From contig NZ_JAUMKC010000002.1 of the NCBI RefSeq assembly GCF_030519355.1, positions 124,001 through 188,000 on the forward strand: a stretch of 64,000 nucleotides of DNA. The letters are read 5' to 3'. The DNA comes from Mucilaginibacter sp. L3T2-6 (lineage in GTDB: Bacteria; Bacteroidota; Bacteroidia; Sphingobacteriales; Sphingobacteriaceae). The translations under genes were made by a program, and so were the position numbers. The notes below the pieces were generated by a model that worked only from the letters and a program-made list of their open reading frames with translations, was not told where the DNA came from and made no database searches. Each line of letters starts with the position of its first letter. The first letter of the stretch is position 1. Below, piece by piece: positions 36,290 through 45,435 of this stretch.

Positions 36290-37009
36290 ATGCGCTCAAT
36301 TTTAATCATTTTATTTTTTATGCTGACGTTTGTATCAGCAAAATCGCAATCGGGCAAATGGTACCCGGGCCATTTTACAGATGTTAAGGGTAATACCGAA
36401 TCAGGTATGCTACGCGTAAATCCTTCCGCAAAAGGCCCTGTTAAGGATGAAGGGTTTATCGAATTCAAAGAAAACAATAAATCAAACTCTTTTAAACTTA
36501 GTGCAAGCGAGATACGGTCGTTTGTAATCGGCCGGGACAGCTTTGTGGTTGCCCACCCGCCATTTAACGAGCAATGGGCAAAAAATGAGTTCGATTTTGT
36601 AAAGGTCGCAGTCGACGAATATGTTAAAGTTTATATGGCAGGTGTTGGCAAAGGCGGCGGCAAACGGGGCGGTCCCGGTTTTGGAATTTCACCCGGTTTG
36701 GGTATTGGTACAGGCGGTTACGGCAGTGGCGTTGGCGTGGGTGTCGGGGGGACTATTCCTATTTTCGGAGGCGGCGGAGGCGGCAGCGAAGCCGATCAAA
36801 AAGTAGCTTATTATTACGGCAGTAATACTGCCGATATGAAGCGGCTTACCAACGAAAACTTTGAAGATGTAATGAGCGATATTATGGGCGATGAGCCCGA
36901 GGTGGTTGATAAGATCCATGCAAAAGTGTACATGCTCGCCAATATCGACAGGCTTATTTCTTACTTTAACCAGGTTAAAGCCGGTAAAAAGCCAAAACCA
37001 GAAAAGTAA
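36290..37009 (+). CDS. Secreted hypothetical protein with Gly-rich segment
   Basis: 239 residues. Signal peptide (ends near SAKSQ, residue 20), then a domain with KWYPGHFTDVKGNTESGMLRVN that recalls proteins handling polar surface export in Bacteroidota. Between residues about 118 and 165 there is a Gly-rich stretch (GKGGGKRGGPGFG, GVGVGVGG, GGGGGG), probably flexible. The C-terminus is helical and Lys-rich. Family not recognised. Confidence 0.7.
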   Translation: MRSILIILFFMLTFVSAKSQSGKWYPGHFTDVKGNTESGMLRVNPSAKGPVKDEGFIEFKENNKSNSFKLSASEIRSFVIGRDSFVVAHPPFNEQWAKNEFDFVKVAVDEYVKVYMAGVGKGGGKRGGPGFGISPGLGIGTGGYGSGVGVGVGGTIPIFGGGGGGSEADQKVAYYYGSNTADMKRLTNENFEDVMSDIMGDEPEVVDKIHAKVYMLANIDRLISYFNQVKAGKKPKPEK

Positions 37010-37156
37010 TAGTGCGTTCCTTTCGGAACATGCCGCCGACGGCAGCTTCATAACGGGCAATGCCATGACGGATTGACGCCCATTTCAGACTTTTAGTTTG
37101 AGATTTTTTTTCCTGAAGCGGTTACATCCATCGATGCAGGCACAGAACTGTGTCTG

Positions 37157-37600
37157 CTAATTCACTTTTGTCAGAATAAATTTCCCTGAATCAACAGGTG
37201 CCGCAGCATTTTTCCATTTGCCGCGCAATTCGCCGGTGTTTTTATCTACCACGGCAATAGTCGTTTCCCTTATGCCAATATTTGATGTTATACCATACAC
37301 ACAGGTAAAATCACATTTCAGGGTATCGTTATTTAACGTCCACGTGCCGGGTGCAAGGTGCTGTTGTCCGGCGCCTTTCGAGTCAGTTACCATGGTGCCG
37401 TCGGGTTTTATGATGAGGCTGAAATACTGTTCGCCCCAGCCGGGTTGATCGTCAACAGTATATGACCCTACCCACAGGCCTTTAATGGTTGGCAATGTTT
37501 TGGTATCGGCCAGCGCGCCTTTCTTACAGCTTATCTGAAATAATATGATTGCAAAGGAGAATACAATCAGTACAATGGCACTCATCAGGAGTTTTTTCAT
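37157..37600 (-). CDS. Small lipoprotein, beta-sandwich-like
   Basis: 147 residues. Signal peptide with lipobox LFQISC. The mature part has IKGLWVGSYTVDD, FSLIIKPDGTMVTD, GTWTLNNDTLKCDF and ELRGKWKN, the strand pattern of lipocalin-like/DUF lipoproteins in Bacteroidota. Probably an envelope lipoprotein of unknown role. Stand-alone. Confidence 0.72.
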   Translation of the reverse strand: MKKLLMSAIVLIVFSFAIILFQISCKKGALADTKTLPTIKGLWVGSYTVDDQPGWGEQYFSLIIKPDGTMVTDSKGAGQQHLAPGTWTLNNDTLKCDFTCVYGITSNIGIRETTIAVVDKNTGELRGKWKNAAAPVDSGKFILTKVN

Positions 37601-37737
37601 AATGGTTATTTTTAGGGGTGATTAATAACTAACTATACTTCAATTAGTTGAGTTAAATATTATAAAAATATCGGGAATATCAAATAATAAATAATGTTTA
37701 AACAAAAGCAATAGGATCGCTCGTTAATCCTTTTTCA

Positions 37738-38952
37738 TTAAATGCTTTGCGCTATTACAAAGCCGCTGGCCCATGCCCATTGAAAGTTGTATCCGCCCAG
37801 CCAGCCGGTAACATCAACACATTCGCCGCCAAAATACAGGCCGGGAACCTTTTTTACTTCAAGCGTTTTTGACGAGAGTTCGTCTGTAGATACACCGCCG
37901 CGCATTACCTCGGCTTTGTCATATCCCTTGTCTCCTGCGGGTTTGACTTTAAAATGGTGGATAAGCTGTGAGAGGTTCTCTATATCAGCTTTGCTAAGCG
38001 ATGCGAGGTTTTTATCTGCGGGCAGGCGATCGCCCAAGGCTTCGGCAAATTTGCGGGTAAATAACCCGGCGAGGTAGGCCAGCAGCATTTTTTTGCCATT
38101 AGCTTCTCGCTCGTTTGCTATCAGATCCGCTATGTTCTGATTAGGCAACAGGTCGATATTGATAAATTCTCCCGGCCGCCAATAGGTGGAAATCTGTAAA
38201 ATAGCCGGCCCGCTCAATCCCCAATGGGTGAAGAGTATATTTTCTTCAAAGCTTATCCGGTCGTTCCAAACGCGGCAAAAAATGCTGTTTCCGGATAGCA
38301 GCTCATACCAGGGCTGGTCTTTCCCGGTAATGGTCAAAGGAACCAGCGCAGGTGCTGTCTCCGTTATTTTAAGGCCGAATTTGCGGGCGGTTCTCAATCC
38401 AAAATCGCTGGCCCCCATTTTCGGTATAGGCAAACCGCCGGAGGCTATCACCACTTTACCGGAAAGCAGTGTTTCCCGTCTGCCGTTGTTCTCGATTGTA
38501 ACAGCAAACTTATCATCGGATCTTTCGATATTTTCTACCGGGGCGTTGCACCATATCTCCTGCCCCAGGTCGTTACACAAAGACGTAAACACCTTTACAA
38601 TATCCCTGGCATTATCAGTCACCGGAAAAAGCTGACCAAGGGTTTTCTCTTTACCGGTTATACCATATGTTTCAAAAAAGCCGATGGTATCCTCTACTGT
38701 CCATTGAGATAAGGTAGATTTACAGAAATGCTCGTTACCCGAAATAAACTGCTGTGCAGAGGCGTAGAGATTGGTGTAATTACAGCGTCCGCCGCCGCTT
38801 ATTAAAATTTTTGCGCCAACTTTATCATTCTTTTCCAGGATAAGTGTACGCTTGCCTAAAAAGCCGGCTTGCACAGCGCACATTAGTCCGCAGGCGCCTC
38901 CGCCAATAATTATAGCGTCAAAATCTGTTTGTTTTGTTAAATTTGCTGTCAT
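37738..38952 (-). CDS. BaiN/HI0933-family flavoprotein
   Basis: 404 residues from the ATG at 38952. FAD-binding GxGxxG region IIIGGGACGLMCAVQAG, then GAKILISGGGRCNYTN, ASGGLPIPKMGASDFG and the C-terminal GLYFGGECVDVTGWLGGYNFQWAWASG. NAD(P)/FAD-dependent oxidoreductase; physiological substrate unknown. An upstream extension to 39135 is open but only mirrors nuoA. Its start codon overlaps the nuoA start on the other strand (shared CATG). Confidence 0.9.
   Translation of the reverse strand: MTANLTKQTDFDAIIIGGGACGLMCAVQAGFLGKRTLILEKNDKVGAKILISGGGRCNYTNLYASAQQFISGNEHFCKSTLSQWTVEDTIGFFETYGITGKEKTLGQLFPVTDNARDIVKVFTSLCNDLGQEIWCNAPVENIERSDDKFAVTIENNGRRETLLSGKVVIASGGLPIPKMGASDFGLRTARKFGLKITETAPALVPLTITGKDQPWYELLSGNSIFCRVWNDRISFEENILFTHWGLSGPAILQISTYWRPGEFINIDLLPNQNIADLIANEREANGKKMLLAYLAGLFTRKFAEALGDRLPADKNLASLSKADIENLSQLIHHFKVKPAGDKGYDKAEVMRGGVSTDELSSKTLEVKKVPGLYFGGECVDVTGWLGGYNFQWAWASGFVIAQSI
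38938..38945 (+). promoter_or_regulatory. -7 box TAAATTTG, 5 nt before nuoA
   Basis: Exact TAnnTTTG inside the first codons of the divergent flavoprotein gene. Spacer CTGTC, then ATG. Confidence 0.5.
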
Positions 38953-39562
38953 GGGCGAAGTGTCGCAAATATCAGAATTTGGCAAGATACTTATCTTTCT
39001 GATCACAGGAATAATAATGGTATGCTTTGCTTTTTTTATCAACCGCACGCTTGCGCCGCATAAGCCCAATCCCGAAAAGCTTACATCGTATGAGTGCGGA
39101 GAGGAGGTTACCGGTAACGCCTGGCTGCCTTTCAATTCGCGGTTTTATGTGATTGCGATCATCTTTCTGCTGTTTGATGTGGAGATGGTATTTATATTCC
39201 CCTGGGCCATCGTTTTCGGCAGTCACGAAATAGGCAATTTTGAACCTCGCTGGGGAGTGCTCACACTGATAGAGATGTTTGTATTTTTGGGGATACTGGT
39301 GCTTGGGTTGGCTTATGTTTGGATAAAAGGCGATCTGAATTGGATAAAACCAAAGCCGGTAATGCCGGTAACCAATACTTCGGTACCAAAATCGCTGTAC
39401 GATAAACTTAACGAAGAACAGAATAGCTACAAAGTAAAAACCTTTAACGCAGAACCTGAAGCTACACCGGCGCCTTCAACAGCTACAGGTAATACACCCC
39501 CAGCCGTGGCAAAAAAACCTATGTTTAAACCAACGTTTAAAAGACCGGACAATGAGCAGTAA
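38951..39562 (+). CDS. nuoA: NADH-quinone oxidoreductase subunit A, long C-terminus
   Basis: 203 residues from the ATG at 38951. Three membrane helices (about 11-30, 66-90 and 98-122), with the conserved loop [14 protein letters not shown] and [27 protein letters not shown] segment of complex I ND3 subunits. After residue about 135 a Pro/Ala/Lys-rich tail of some 65 residues extends the protein (usual length 120-150). It overlaps nuoB by 11 nt. The longer frame from 38852 is rejected because it covers the flavoprotein gene. Confidence 0.93.
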   Translation: MGEVSQISEFGKILIFLITGIIMVCFAFFINRTLAPHKPNPEKLTSYECGEEVTGNAWLPFNSRFYVIAIIFLLFDVEMVFIFPWAIVFGSHEIGNFEPRWGVLTLIEMFVFLGILVLGLAYVWIKGDLNWIKPKPVMPVTNTSVPKSLYDKLNEEQNSYKVKTFNAEPEATPAPSTATGNTPPAVAKKPMFKPTFKRPDNEQ

Positions 39563-40034
39563 TTCAACAAATGAAGACGGAGGTGTAATTGTCACCAAAA
39601 TGAACGACCTGCTCAATTGGGCACGCTTATCGTCCTTATGGCCCTTAAGCTTTGGAATTGCCTGCTGCGCGATAGAGTTCATGGGCGCTTTTGCATCAAC
39701 CTACGACCTCGACCGGTACGGCGTTTTTCCGCGTCCGTCGGCGCGTCAGGCCGACGTTATCATTATAGCGGGTACCGTTACCTTCAAAATGGCAGAGCGC
39801 ATTAAACGCTTGTATGAGCAAATGCCCGAACCTAAATATGTAATCTCTATGGGTTCATGCTCTAATTGCGGTGGTCCCTACTGGCAGCATGGCTACCACG
39901 TGGTAAAAGGTGTTGACAGGGTGATTCCGGTTGATGTTTATGTACAGGGCTGTCCCCCAAGGCCGGAAGCGCTGATCGGTGCGATACTGGAATTGCAGAA
40001 GAAGATTGAAGGAGAGACGTTGGTTGGCGTGTAG
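39552..40034 (+). CDS. nuoB: NADH-quinone oxidoreductase subunit B
   Basis: 160 residues, carrying Fe-S cluster N2, the last electron stop before quinone. All four ligands are visible: C38 and C39 (ACCAIEFM), C103 (GSCSNCGG) and C134 (GCPPRPE). Overlaps nuoA by 11 nt. nuoC and nuoD are not next but 19-21 kb away on the opposite strand. Confidence 0.97.
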   Translation: MSSNSTNEDGGVIVTKMNDLLNWARLSSLWPLSFGIACCAIEFMGAFASTYDLDRYGVFPRPSARQADVIIIAGTVTFKMAERIKRLYEQMPEPKYVISMGSCSNCGGPYWQHGYHVVKGVDRVIPVDVYVQGCPPRPEALIGAILELQKKIEGETLVGV

Positions 40035-40132
40035 AAGGCCAAATGGCTTTTTCTTTTGTCATGACAAAAAACATTTAAGTCTGAACAGTTAGTTTTAAGT
40101 AAACACGGTCAACTAACCACATCGATCATATC

Positions 40133-40639
40133 ATGAAAATCATCCTTTTCAGGGGGCGCCCTGCATCTGGCAAAACAACCATCTCAAAAGCATTGAGCTT
40201 ACAGCTGGGTCTTCCCGTTATTCATAAGGACGATATTTATGATAGCCTTGTTCCATTCATAGCAGACCATGCAGCCCGTAATAAAGCAGCGCATGATATT
40301 TTGTATGCCATGCTGGAAAGTAATGCCCACGCTGATAGTACTATCATTCTTGACTTTCCTTTTCAAAATGCGGCCGATTTTTCGGTAATCGAGTCGTGGT
40401 GCGCACACCACCAGGCGACTTTAAAGTCGGTATTAGTAACCTGCACGAATGAAAGTTTGTGGCGCGAGCGATTAATATTACGGTCACAGCACCCTTTACC
40501 CAATCAGATGATCTATGATTTCGACGAATTAAAAAGGCGCTATGGCAGTATGCATGTCGAGCCTCATTCCTCAGAATTACTGGTAGATTCTGCGTTACCG
40601 CTGGATGGCAATATCCAGCATGTTATCGATTATATCTGA
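40133..40639 (+). CDS. P-loop kinase-like ATPase
   Basis: 168 residues. Walker A is GRPASGKTT (residues 7-15), followed by HKDDIYDSL, TIILDFPFQNAADF and a lid-like CTNESLWRERLILRSQHP. This is the AAA_33/zeta-toxin-like small kinase fold. Substrate unknown; without an epsilon-type partner nearby a toxin role is unlikely. Confidence 0.8.
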   Translation: MKIILFRGRPASGKTTISKALSLQLGLPVIHKDDIYDSLVPFIADHAARNKAAHDILYAMLESNAHADSTIILDFPFQNAADFSVIESWCAHHQATLKSVLVTCTNESLWRERLILRSQHPLPNQMIYDFDELKRRYGSMHVEPHSSELLVDSALPLDGNIQHVIDYI

Positions 40640-40710
40640 ATACCTGTTATTGTCCGGTTGTAAGTTAAATTTATTGTCGTAAATTCCCTTGCGATAACCT
40701 GACTATAACA

Positions 40711-41103
40711 ATGGAGACCGAATACCCGTCACTGAGCACCCGGCTGCAATCAATTTTTATCGACATGATTTTTTTGATTGCATTCATGATTGCCATTTCA
40801 TCTTTATTAGATCATTTCCCAAGCGCGCCGGGCTGGATACGAGCTGTAGCTTTTATTGCAATTTTCGCTATTTATGAGCCGGCTTGTTTAGCTTTCGGCT
40901 GTACGGTAGGTAACTACATTAAAGGGATACGGGTTAAAAAGTTTACCGACACTGGTAGCAGGATTAATATTTTACAGGCTTTTATACGATATGTCGTAAA
41001 ACTTAGTCTCGGTTGGATTTCGTTTCTTACCATTCATTCAAATCCTGAACGAAGAGCTATTCATGACATGGCTTCAGGAAGTGTGATGGTTTATTATAAA
41101 TAG
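40711..41103 (+). CDS. RDD family membrane protein
   Basis: 130 residues. Starts PSLSTRLQSIFIDMIFLIAFM with the Arg/Asp pair of the RDD domain. About three membrane helices; C-terminal WISFLTIHSNPERRAIHDMASGSVMV contains the second Arg/Asp region. Function of the family is unclear (some act in transport or ion tolerance). Confidence 0.82.
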   Translation: METEYPSLSTRLQSIFIDMIFLIAFMIAISSLLDHFPSAPGWIRAVAFIAIFAIYEPACLAFGCTVGNYIKGIRVKKFTDTGSRINILQAFIRYVVKLSLGWISFLTIHSNPERRAIHDMASGSVMVYYK

Positions 41104-41180
41104 ATTGAATAGAAGTTTCGAGCACGATTTTCGATATTAAAACAGGAATTTTTATAACGGAAATCAGGACGACAAAAGAA

Positions 41181-42092
41181 ATGCAAATGAAAAGTAAAAT
41201 CGTTTTGGTATTTATACTTGCTGTTATAGGCTTTCGCGTAGCAATAGCTCAACCCACCAACGCTAAACTTTCCATCTTCCCGGCCGGTACCATCCTTTAC
41301 GGAAACATCCCTTATGCCAATGATACCCTAAAGAAACATTTGTTAGATATTTACCTGCCGCCGCTAAAAAAGTCAAAATATCCGCTTATCGTATGGGTAC
41401 ATGGCGGGGCCTGGATGCTGAATGATAAATATGCCGACATGGGCTATATGACGCAAACTTTAAAAGCCTTTGCAGACAGCGGTTATGCCGTCGCCTCGAT
41501 AGACTATCGCTGGAGCACCACCGTGGCCTTCCCGGCACAGGTACAGGACTGTAACCAGGCTGTTCAATTTTTATTTGATAATGCCGCGAAATATAACCTT
41601 GACAGGGGCAGGATTGCGCTGATCGGTTTTTCAGCCGGAGGGCATTTGGCTTCGTTACTGTCATTATCAAATAACAACGGTATCAAATCATTTTATATTG
41701 ACGGTAAAAAGACGCGGTTTAAAATAAGATTATGTCTCGACTTTTATGGCCCTTCGGATTTTAATATGCTGACCGGTGATGAAGCCGTTGATCCTAAGTC
41801 ACCTGTAAGCCTTTTACTGGGCGCTGCAGTCACCGCGAGGCCTGACCTGGCCAAAACAGCGAGTCCGGCTACTTACATTGATAAAAACGACCCGCCATTT
41901 CTGATTGTTCAAGGCGAAAAGGACGAATCCGTGAATCCGGAACAGTCTAAATCCTTAAGTGAAAAATTAACAAAGGCGGGTGTGAAAAATGAATTGATAA
42001 TCGTTCCCGGAGCCCCGCATTACGGGGTAATGTTTGATGCAGAAAATATCAGGAAGAGGATATTTACTTACCTGGATCGGTATTTGAAATAA
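41181..42092 (+). CDS. Secreted alpha/beta hydrolase (esterase/BD-FAE type)
   Basis: 303 residues with a signal peptide (to about residue 23). Oxyanion motif VHGGAWM, nucleophile GFSAGGHLAS, acid around GEKDESVNPEQS and His in PGAPHYGVMF. This is the hormone-sensitive-lipase-like/BD-FAE esterase pattern, often acting on acetylated sugars. Substrate not determined. Confidence 0.88.
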   Translation: MQMKSKIVLVFILAVIGFRVAIAQPTNAKLSIFPAGTILYGNIPYANDTLKKHLLDIYLPPLKKSKYPLIVWVHGGAWMLNDKYADMGYMTQTLKAFADSGYAVASIDYRWSTTVAFPAQVQDCNQAVQFLFDNAAKYNLDRGRIALIGFSAGGHLASLLSLSNNNGIKSFYIDGKKTRFKIRLCLDFYGPSDFNMLTGDEAVDPKSPVSLLLGAAVTARPDLAKTASPATYIDKNDPPFLIVQGEKDESVNPEQSKSLSEKLTKAGVKNELIIVPGAPHYGVMFDAENIRKRIFTYLDRYLK

Positions 42093-42120
42093 AATACTAC
42101 AGGTAGCTGCCATTTTCTAA

Positions 42121-42576
42121 TCAGACTAAGTTCAGCAACTCATCAATTAGCGCCGCCTGCGCCGGGTTCAATTTTATTTTAGCATCATCAGGATTAAACC
42201 ATGCCGCCCTGTCAATCTCAGGGAAGGATTGCATCCGGCCGGATTTTGGCGGCCATTCTATTTCAAACAAATTGCTGATTATGGTTTCATGATCGATGTC
42301 GCCTTCAACTGCCCACGCATGGACATATTTACCGCTTTTTAGCTTTACCGGCTTTAACTTAATAAAATCACCTTCAACGGCCTGGCCAGTCTCTTCCTCA
42401 AATTCGCGTTTGGCTGCGGCCAGGGGCTCTTCATCATTCGTGAAAACTCCCTTGGGGATCGACCAGGCCCCTGCATCTTTATTCTTATAAAATGGCCCGC
42501 CGGGATGCACGAGAAAGACCTGTAATTCTCCATGCGTTTTTCGGTACAATAATATGCCAGCGCTTTGATTTGACAT
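42121..42576 (-). CDS. NUDIX hydrolase
   Basis: 151 residues. The Nudix box is GVFTNDEEPLAAAKREFEEETG, with the REFEEETG core intact. Starts SAGILLYRKTHGELQVFLVHPGGPFYKNKDAGAWSIPKG. Resembles the diadenosine/NTP-type Nudix proteins of Bacteroidota. Divergent from the SRPBCC gene. Confidence 0.92.
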   Translation of the reverse strand: MSNQSAGILLYRKTHGELQVFLVHPGGPFYKNKDAGAWSIPKGVFTNDEEPLAAAKREFEEETGQAVEGDFIKLKPVKLKSGKYVHAWAVEGDIDHETIISNLFEIEWPPKSGRMQSFPEIDRAAWFNPDDAKIKLNPAQAALIDELLNLV

Positions 42577-42652
42577 TTGTAAGATTTATTGGCAAGTTAA
42601 CAAACCTGATAACTTTAATGATTAAATTTGATAATAAAGTAGCATCACCAAC

Positions 42653-43150
42653 ATGGCAGACAATAAATGGTCCAGCTTTAAAATAGCCGGAGACTTTGAT
42701 ACAGATATCAGGAGCCTTTACGAAGCCTGGGCAACCACCGAAGGAGTAGAAAGATGGTTTTTGCGCAAAGCCAATTTTTATACAGTAGCAGGGCGAATAA
42801 GGGAGCCAGAGGAATTTATCCTCACTGAGGATACGTATGAATGGTATTGGCACGGTTGGGGTGACGATGCGATGGAGAAAGGCCAGATACTGGAAGCTAA
42901 TGGTACCGACACTATCAAATTTACTTTTAGCGGCGGCAGTGTCGTTACCGTTTACATTCACAGCCGCAATGGAATTTCTGTTGTGGACCTTACCCAGGAA
43001 AACATCCCGGAAGAGCCCGATCTTTCAAAAAATTTATACGTTCAGTGTCAGTTAGGATGGACTTTTTATTTGGCCAACCTTAAATCGGTTATTGAAGGCG
43101 GCCTGGATTTACGCAACAAGCGGGTGGACTTACCAAGCATTTTTAAATAG
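42653..43150 (+). CDS. SRPBCC/START-like domain protein
   Basis: 165 residues with no signal peptide. The AHSA1-type pattern is visible: IRSLYEAWATTEGVERWFLRKANF, then YEWYWHGWGDDAMEKGQIL, and the C-terminal helix LGWTFYLANLKSVIEGGLDLR. Hydrophobic ligand-binding fold, ligand unknown. Confidence 0.82.
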   Translation: MADNKWSSFKIAGDFDTDIRSLYEAWATTEGVERWFLRKANFYTVAGRIREPEEFILTEDTYEWYWHGWGDDAMEKGQILEANGTDTIKFTFSGGSVVTVYIHSRNGISVVDLTQENIPEEPDLSKNLYVQCQLGWTFYLANLKSVIEGGLDLRNKRVDLPSIFK

Positions 43151-43248
43151 GAGACCAGGCCTCATCCTGAAAGGAAAAAACAATGCTGCGAATAAACAAT
43201 CTGCTGACACTAAAAAGGGAAGTAATATCTACATTTGCGCTAACCACG

Positions 43249-43276
43249 CTCCTCCTTTAGGGGGCTGGGGGTTATG
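43249..43276 (+). repeat. Short palindromic repeat running into the ribE start codon
   Basis: CTCCTCCTTTAGGGGG and a G-rich tail end at the ribE ATG (43274). Related to the element at 32784. The G-run may also serve as the ribosome site. Confidence 0.5.
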
Positions 43277-43858
43277 TTTACAGGAATAATAGAAACTTTA
43301 GGAACAGTTACCAATCTGCAACGCGAGCAGGGCAATCTGCATATTACTGTTGAGTCGTCAATAGCTGCTGAATTGAAGATAGATCAGTCTGTGGCCCATA
43401 ATGGGGTATGCTTAACGGTTATTGCTTTGGCCGACGGACATCACACCGTTACTGCTATTGAGGAAACATTGAATAAAACCAATCTCGGTAAACTGTCTGT
43501 TGGAGATCTGGTAAACCTGGAGCGCTGCATGCAAATGAACGCCCGGCTGGATGGCCATATTGTTCAGGGCCATGTTGACCAAACCGCTACATGCATTGCT
43601 TTTAAGGAGTTGGACGGCAGTTGGGAATACACTTTTGAATATGACGCTGAACCAGGTAATGTAACAGTTGAAAAGGGTTCGATCTGTGTAAACGGCATTA
43701 GTCTTACGGTAGTTAATTCTCACAATAACAGTTTTTCGGTAGCTATCATACCTTATACTTTCGAGCATACCAATTTACAGCATGTAAATGTTGGATCCGT
43801 TGTAAACCTCGAGTTTGATATTATCGGCAAATACGTTGCCCGGTTAATGCAGCGTTAA
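43274..43858 (+). CDS. ribE: Riboflavin synthase, alpha subunit
   Basis: 194 residues with the two lumazine-binding repeats (MFTGIIETLGTV and DGHIVQGHVDQTA). Makes riboflavin from two lumazines. C-terminal helix NLEFDIIGKYVARLM. Start codon follows directly the repeat at 43249-43276. No FMN riboswitch recognisable upstream. Overlaps the TPR gene stop by 4 nt (convergent). Confidence 0.96.
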   Translation: MFTGIIETLGTVTNLQREQGNLHITVESSIAAELKIDQSVAHNGVCLTVIALADGHHTVTAIEETLNKTNLGKLSVGDLVNLERCMQMNARLDGHIVQGHVDQTATCIAFKELDGSWEYTFEYDAEPGNVTVEKGSICVNGISLTVVNSHNNSFSVAIIPYTFEHTNLQHVNVGSVVNLEFDIIGKYVARLMQR

Positions 43859-45003
43859 TTATTGCTAAGTTGCTCGATTCGGCTTTTTGTGTAGGTAATA
43901 TAAGCCTGTTGTTTGGCAGACGGTCTGGATGCCAGGTATTTCCTGTAGTAGGCAAGCGCCTTTTTCTTATCTTTTAATTTAGAATCATAAAGGCTGGCTA
44001 ACAGATAGTAGAGCGTTGGCGATTCGCTGAATTGCAGCGCCTTTTGATAGGCCAATGCAGCCTTTTTGTGCTGCAGCAATTTTTCATGACTGTCTGCAAT
44101 TTCGCCATAATAGGTAGCAATATTTGGTGAAATACCCTCAGATATCGATTTATCGAGCATTTCGATACATAACCGCTGGTCGTTTAATCCTTTATAACAA
44201 AGTGCTGCATAATAATAGGTATATTCATTTTGATTGCTGCCATCTATCAGGGCAAACGATTCCGCGCCGCAAGAGTAGTTTTTCAGGTTATAATATGAAA
44301 TGCCAAGCTTGTTTAGTATTTCGCCGTTAACTATACCCAGGGCCATTAATTTATTGCAGTCCTCAACGGTTTCAGTCCATTTCTTTTGTGCATAATTCAA
44401 TTTCATCAGGCTCAGCAGTAGTACAACATTTTCCGGGTCGTTTGCAGTGGCTGTGTTCAGCACTTTTAAAGCCTCATCAAACCGTTTTAACGAAGTATAG
44501 TAATCGCCCAATTCGCTGGCTACATCAGCATCTAAAGGATTTAAGCTGTTGGCCTTTGCAAAAAACTTAACGGCGTTTATGGTATCGTGCCGGCTTGCTG
44601 CAATGTTGCCAAGGTGGCTGTATACCGAAATATTGGTGGTATCGCGCGCAAGATACATCGTATAATACATTTCTGCTTTTGATGCATTGCCGCGCCTAAT
44701 ATTGATGCCAGCCATATTATATAGTACCGTTTGATTGGTGGTATCAAGCTGAAAAGCCCGTTGATAATATCCCTCAGCATCAGGCAGTTTATTAGCCAGC
44801 TGCGCCACATAACCCAACCTCGATAATATTTTAATATCCTGTACCGGCTCAGGGAAGGTTTTACGCAGGTATTCCAATGCATCGGTATAACGCTGGCTTT
44901 GAAAATAATCCATTAATTGAGCGTCGTCAATTTTACCTGATTGCTGGCCAATAGCAGTAAATGCTGTAAATAAGAAAAGAAGGGATACGCAAATGCTTTT
45001 CAT
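43855..45003 (-). CDS. Exported TPR repeat protein
   Basis: 382 residues. Signal peptide (ends near AIGQQ), then about nine tetratricopeptide units (for example PDAEGYYQRAFQLDTTNQTVLYNMAGINIRRGNASKAEMYY). A protein-protein interaction scaffold in the periplasm; partners unknown. Confidence 0.85.
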   Translation of the reverse strand: MKSICVSLLFLFTAFTAIGQQSGKIDDAQLMDYFQSQRYTDALEYLRKTFPEPVQDIKILSRLGYVAQLANKLPDAEGYYQRAFQLDTTNQTVLYNMAGINIRRGNASKAEMYYTMYLARDTTNISVYSHLGNIAASRHDTINAVKFFAKANSLNPLDADVASELGDYYTSLKRFDEALKVLNTATANDPENVVLLLSLMKLNYAQKKWTETVEDCNKLMALGIVNGEILNKLGISYYNLKNYSCGAESFALIDGSNQNEYTYYYAALCYKGLNDQRLCIEMLDKSISEGISPNIATYYGEIADSHEKLLQHKKAALAYQKALQFSESPTLYYLLASLYDSKLKDKKKALAYYRKYLASRPSAKQQAYITYTKSRIEQLSNN

Positions 45004-45074
45004 GAAACTAATTTATTAGTTATTTATATTAAATCCAAATTTCAAACAAATAACATGTAATCGGAGTTGTATTA

Positions 45075-45380
45075 ATGAAACAAAAACACATCACTATGGA
45101 TAAGTTAAAGAAGTTTGGGCTGATGGAGAAGATCGTCCATGAGCTTGAAGATTTGAAGAACAGCCAGCAGGCTATCATACAAAAACTGACGAAAATTGAG
45201 GTTGACAATATTGAGCTTGGCGATAAGCGTCTTGAAAAAGACCTGCCTGACATGCACCAGCGCGTATCAGAAAACCTGGATACCATAGCTGCAATACTGG
45301 AAGATTTCGCAAATCAAACAGATCAATTTAACAGTCAGAACAACATAGCCGCCCTGCGCGAACAGGAAGCACTAAAATAG
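45075..45380 (+). CDS. Small coiled-coil protein
   Basis: 101 residues (94 from the alternative ATG at 45096). No signal peptide. Almost entirely helical with heptad-like spacing (KIVHELEDLKNSQQAIIQKLTKIEVDNIELGDKRLEKDL), probably a coiled coil. Function unknown. Followed by a clear terminator. Confidence 0.65.
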   Translation: MKQKHITMDKLKKFGLMEKIVHELEDLKNSQQAIIQKLTKIEVDNIELGDKRLEKDLPDMHQRVSENLDTIAAILEDFANQTDQFNSQNNIAALREQEALK

Positions 45381-45400
45381 GCGAAGGCTTAAAAAGGATG

Positions 45401-45435
45401 AAGGCGAAAGGTTGATTGATCTTTCGCCTTTTTGT
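45401..45435 (+). terminator. Terminator after the coiled-coil gene
   Basis: AAGGCGAAAG pairs with CTTTCGCCTT across 10 nt and is followed by a T-run. The CTTTCGCCTTT word recurs at 45598 and (as its complement) at 12917. The rest of 45436-45622 shows no gene. Confidence 0.75.

Noticed and set aside
38852..38950. N-terminal extension of nuoA
   Set aside because: Antisense to the conserved flavoprotein start; family N-termini begin near [12 protein letters not shown].
38953..39135. N-terminal extension of the flavoprotein
   Set aside because: Antisense to the conserved nuoA coding region and not like relatives.
40133..40639. Zeta-type toxin
   Set aside because: The P-loop kinase fold fits, but no small antitoxin gene is adjacent and many housekeeping kinases share the fold.
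43160..43273. FMN riboswitch before ribE
   Set aside because: No recognisable RFN core; the region is the end of the SRPBCC gene spacer plus a short repeat.
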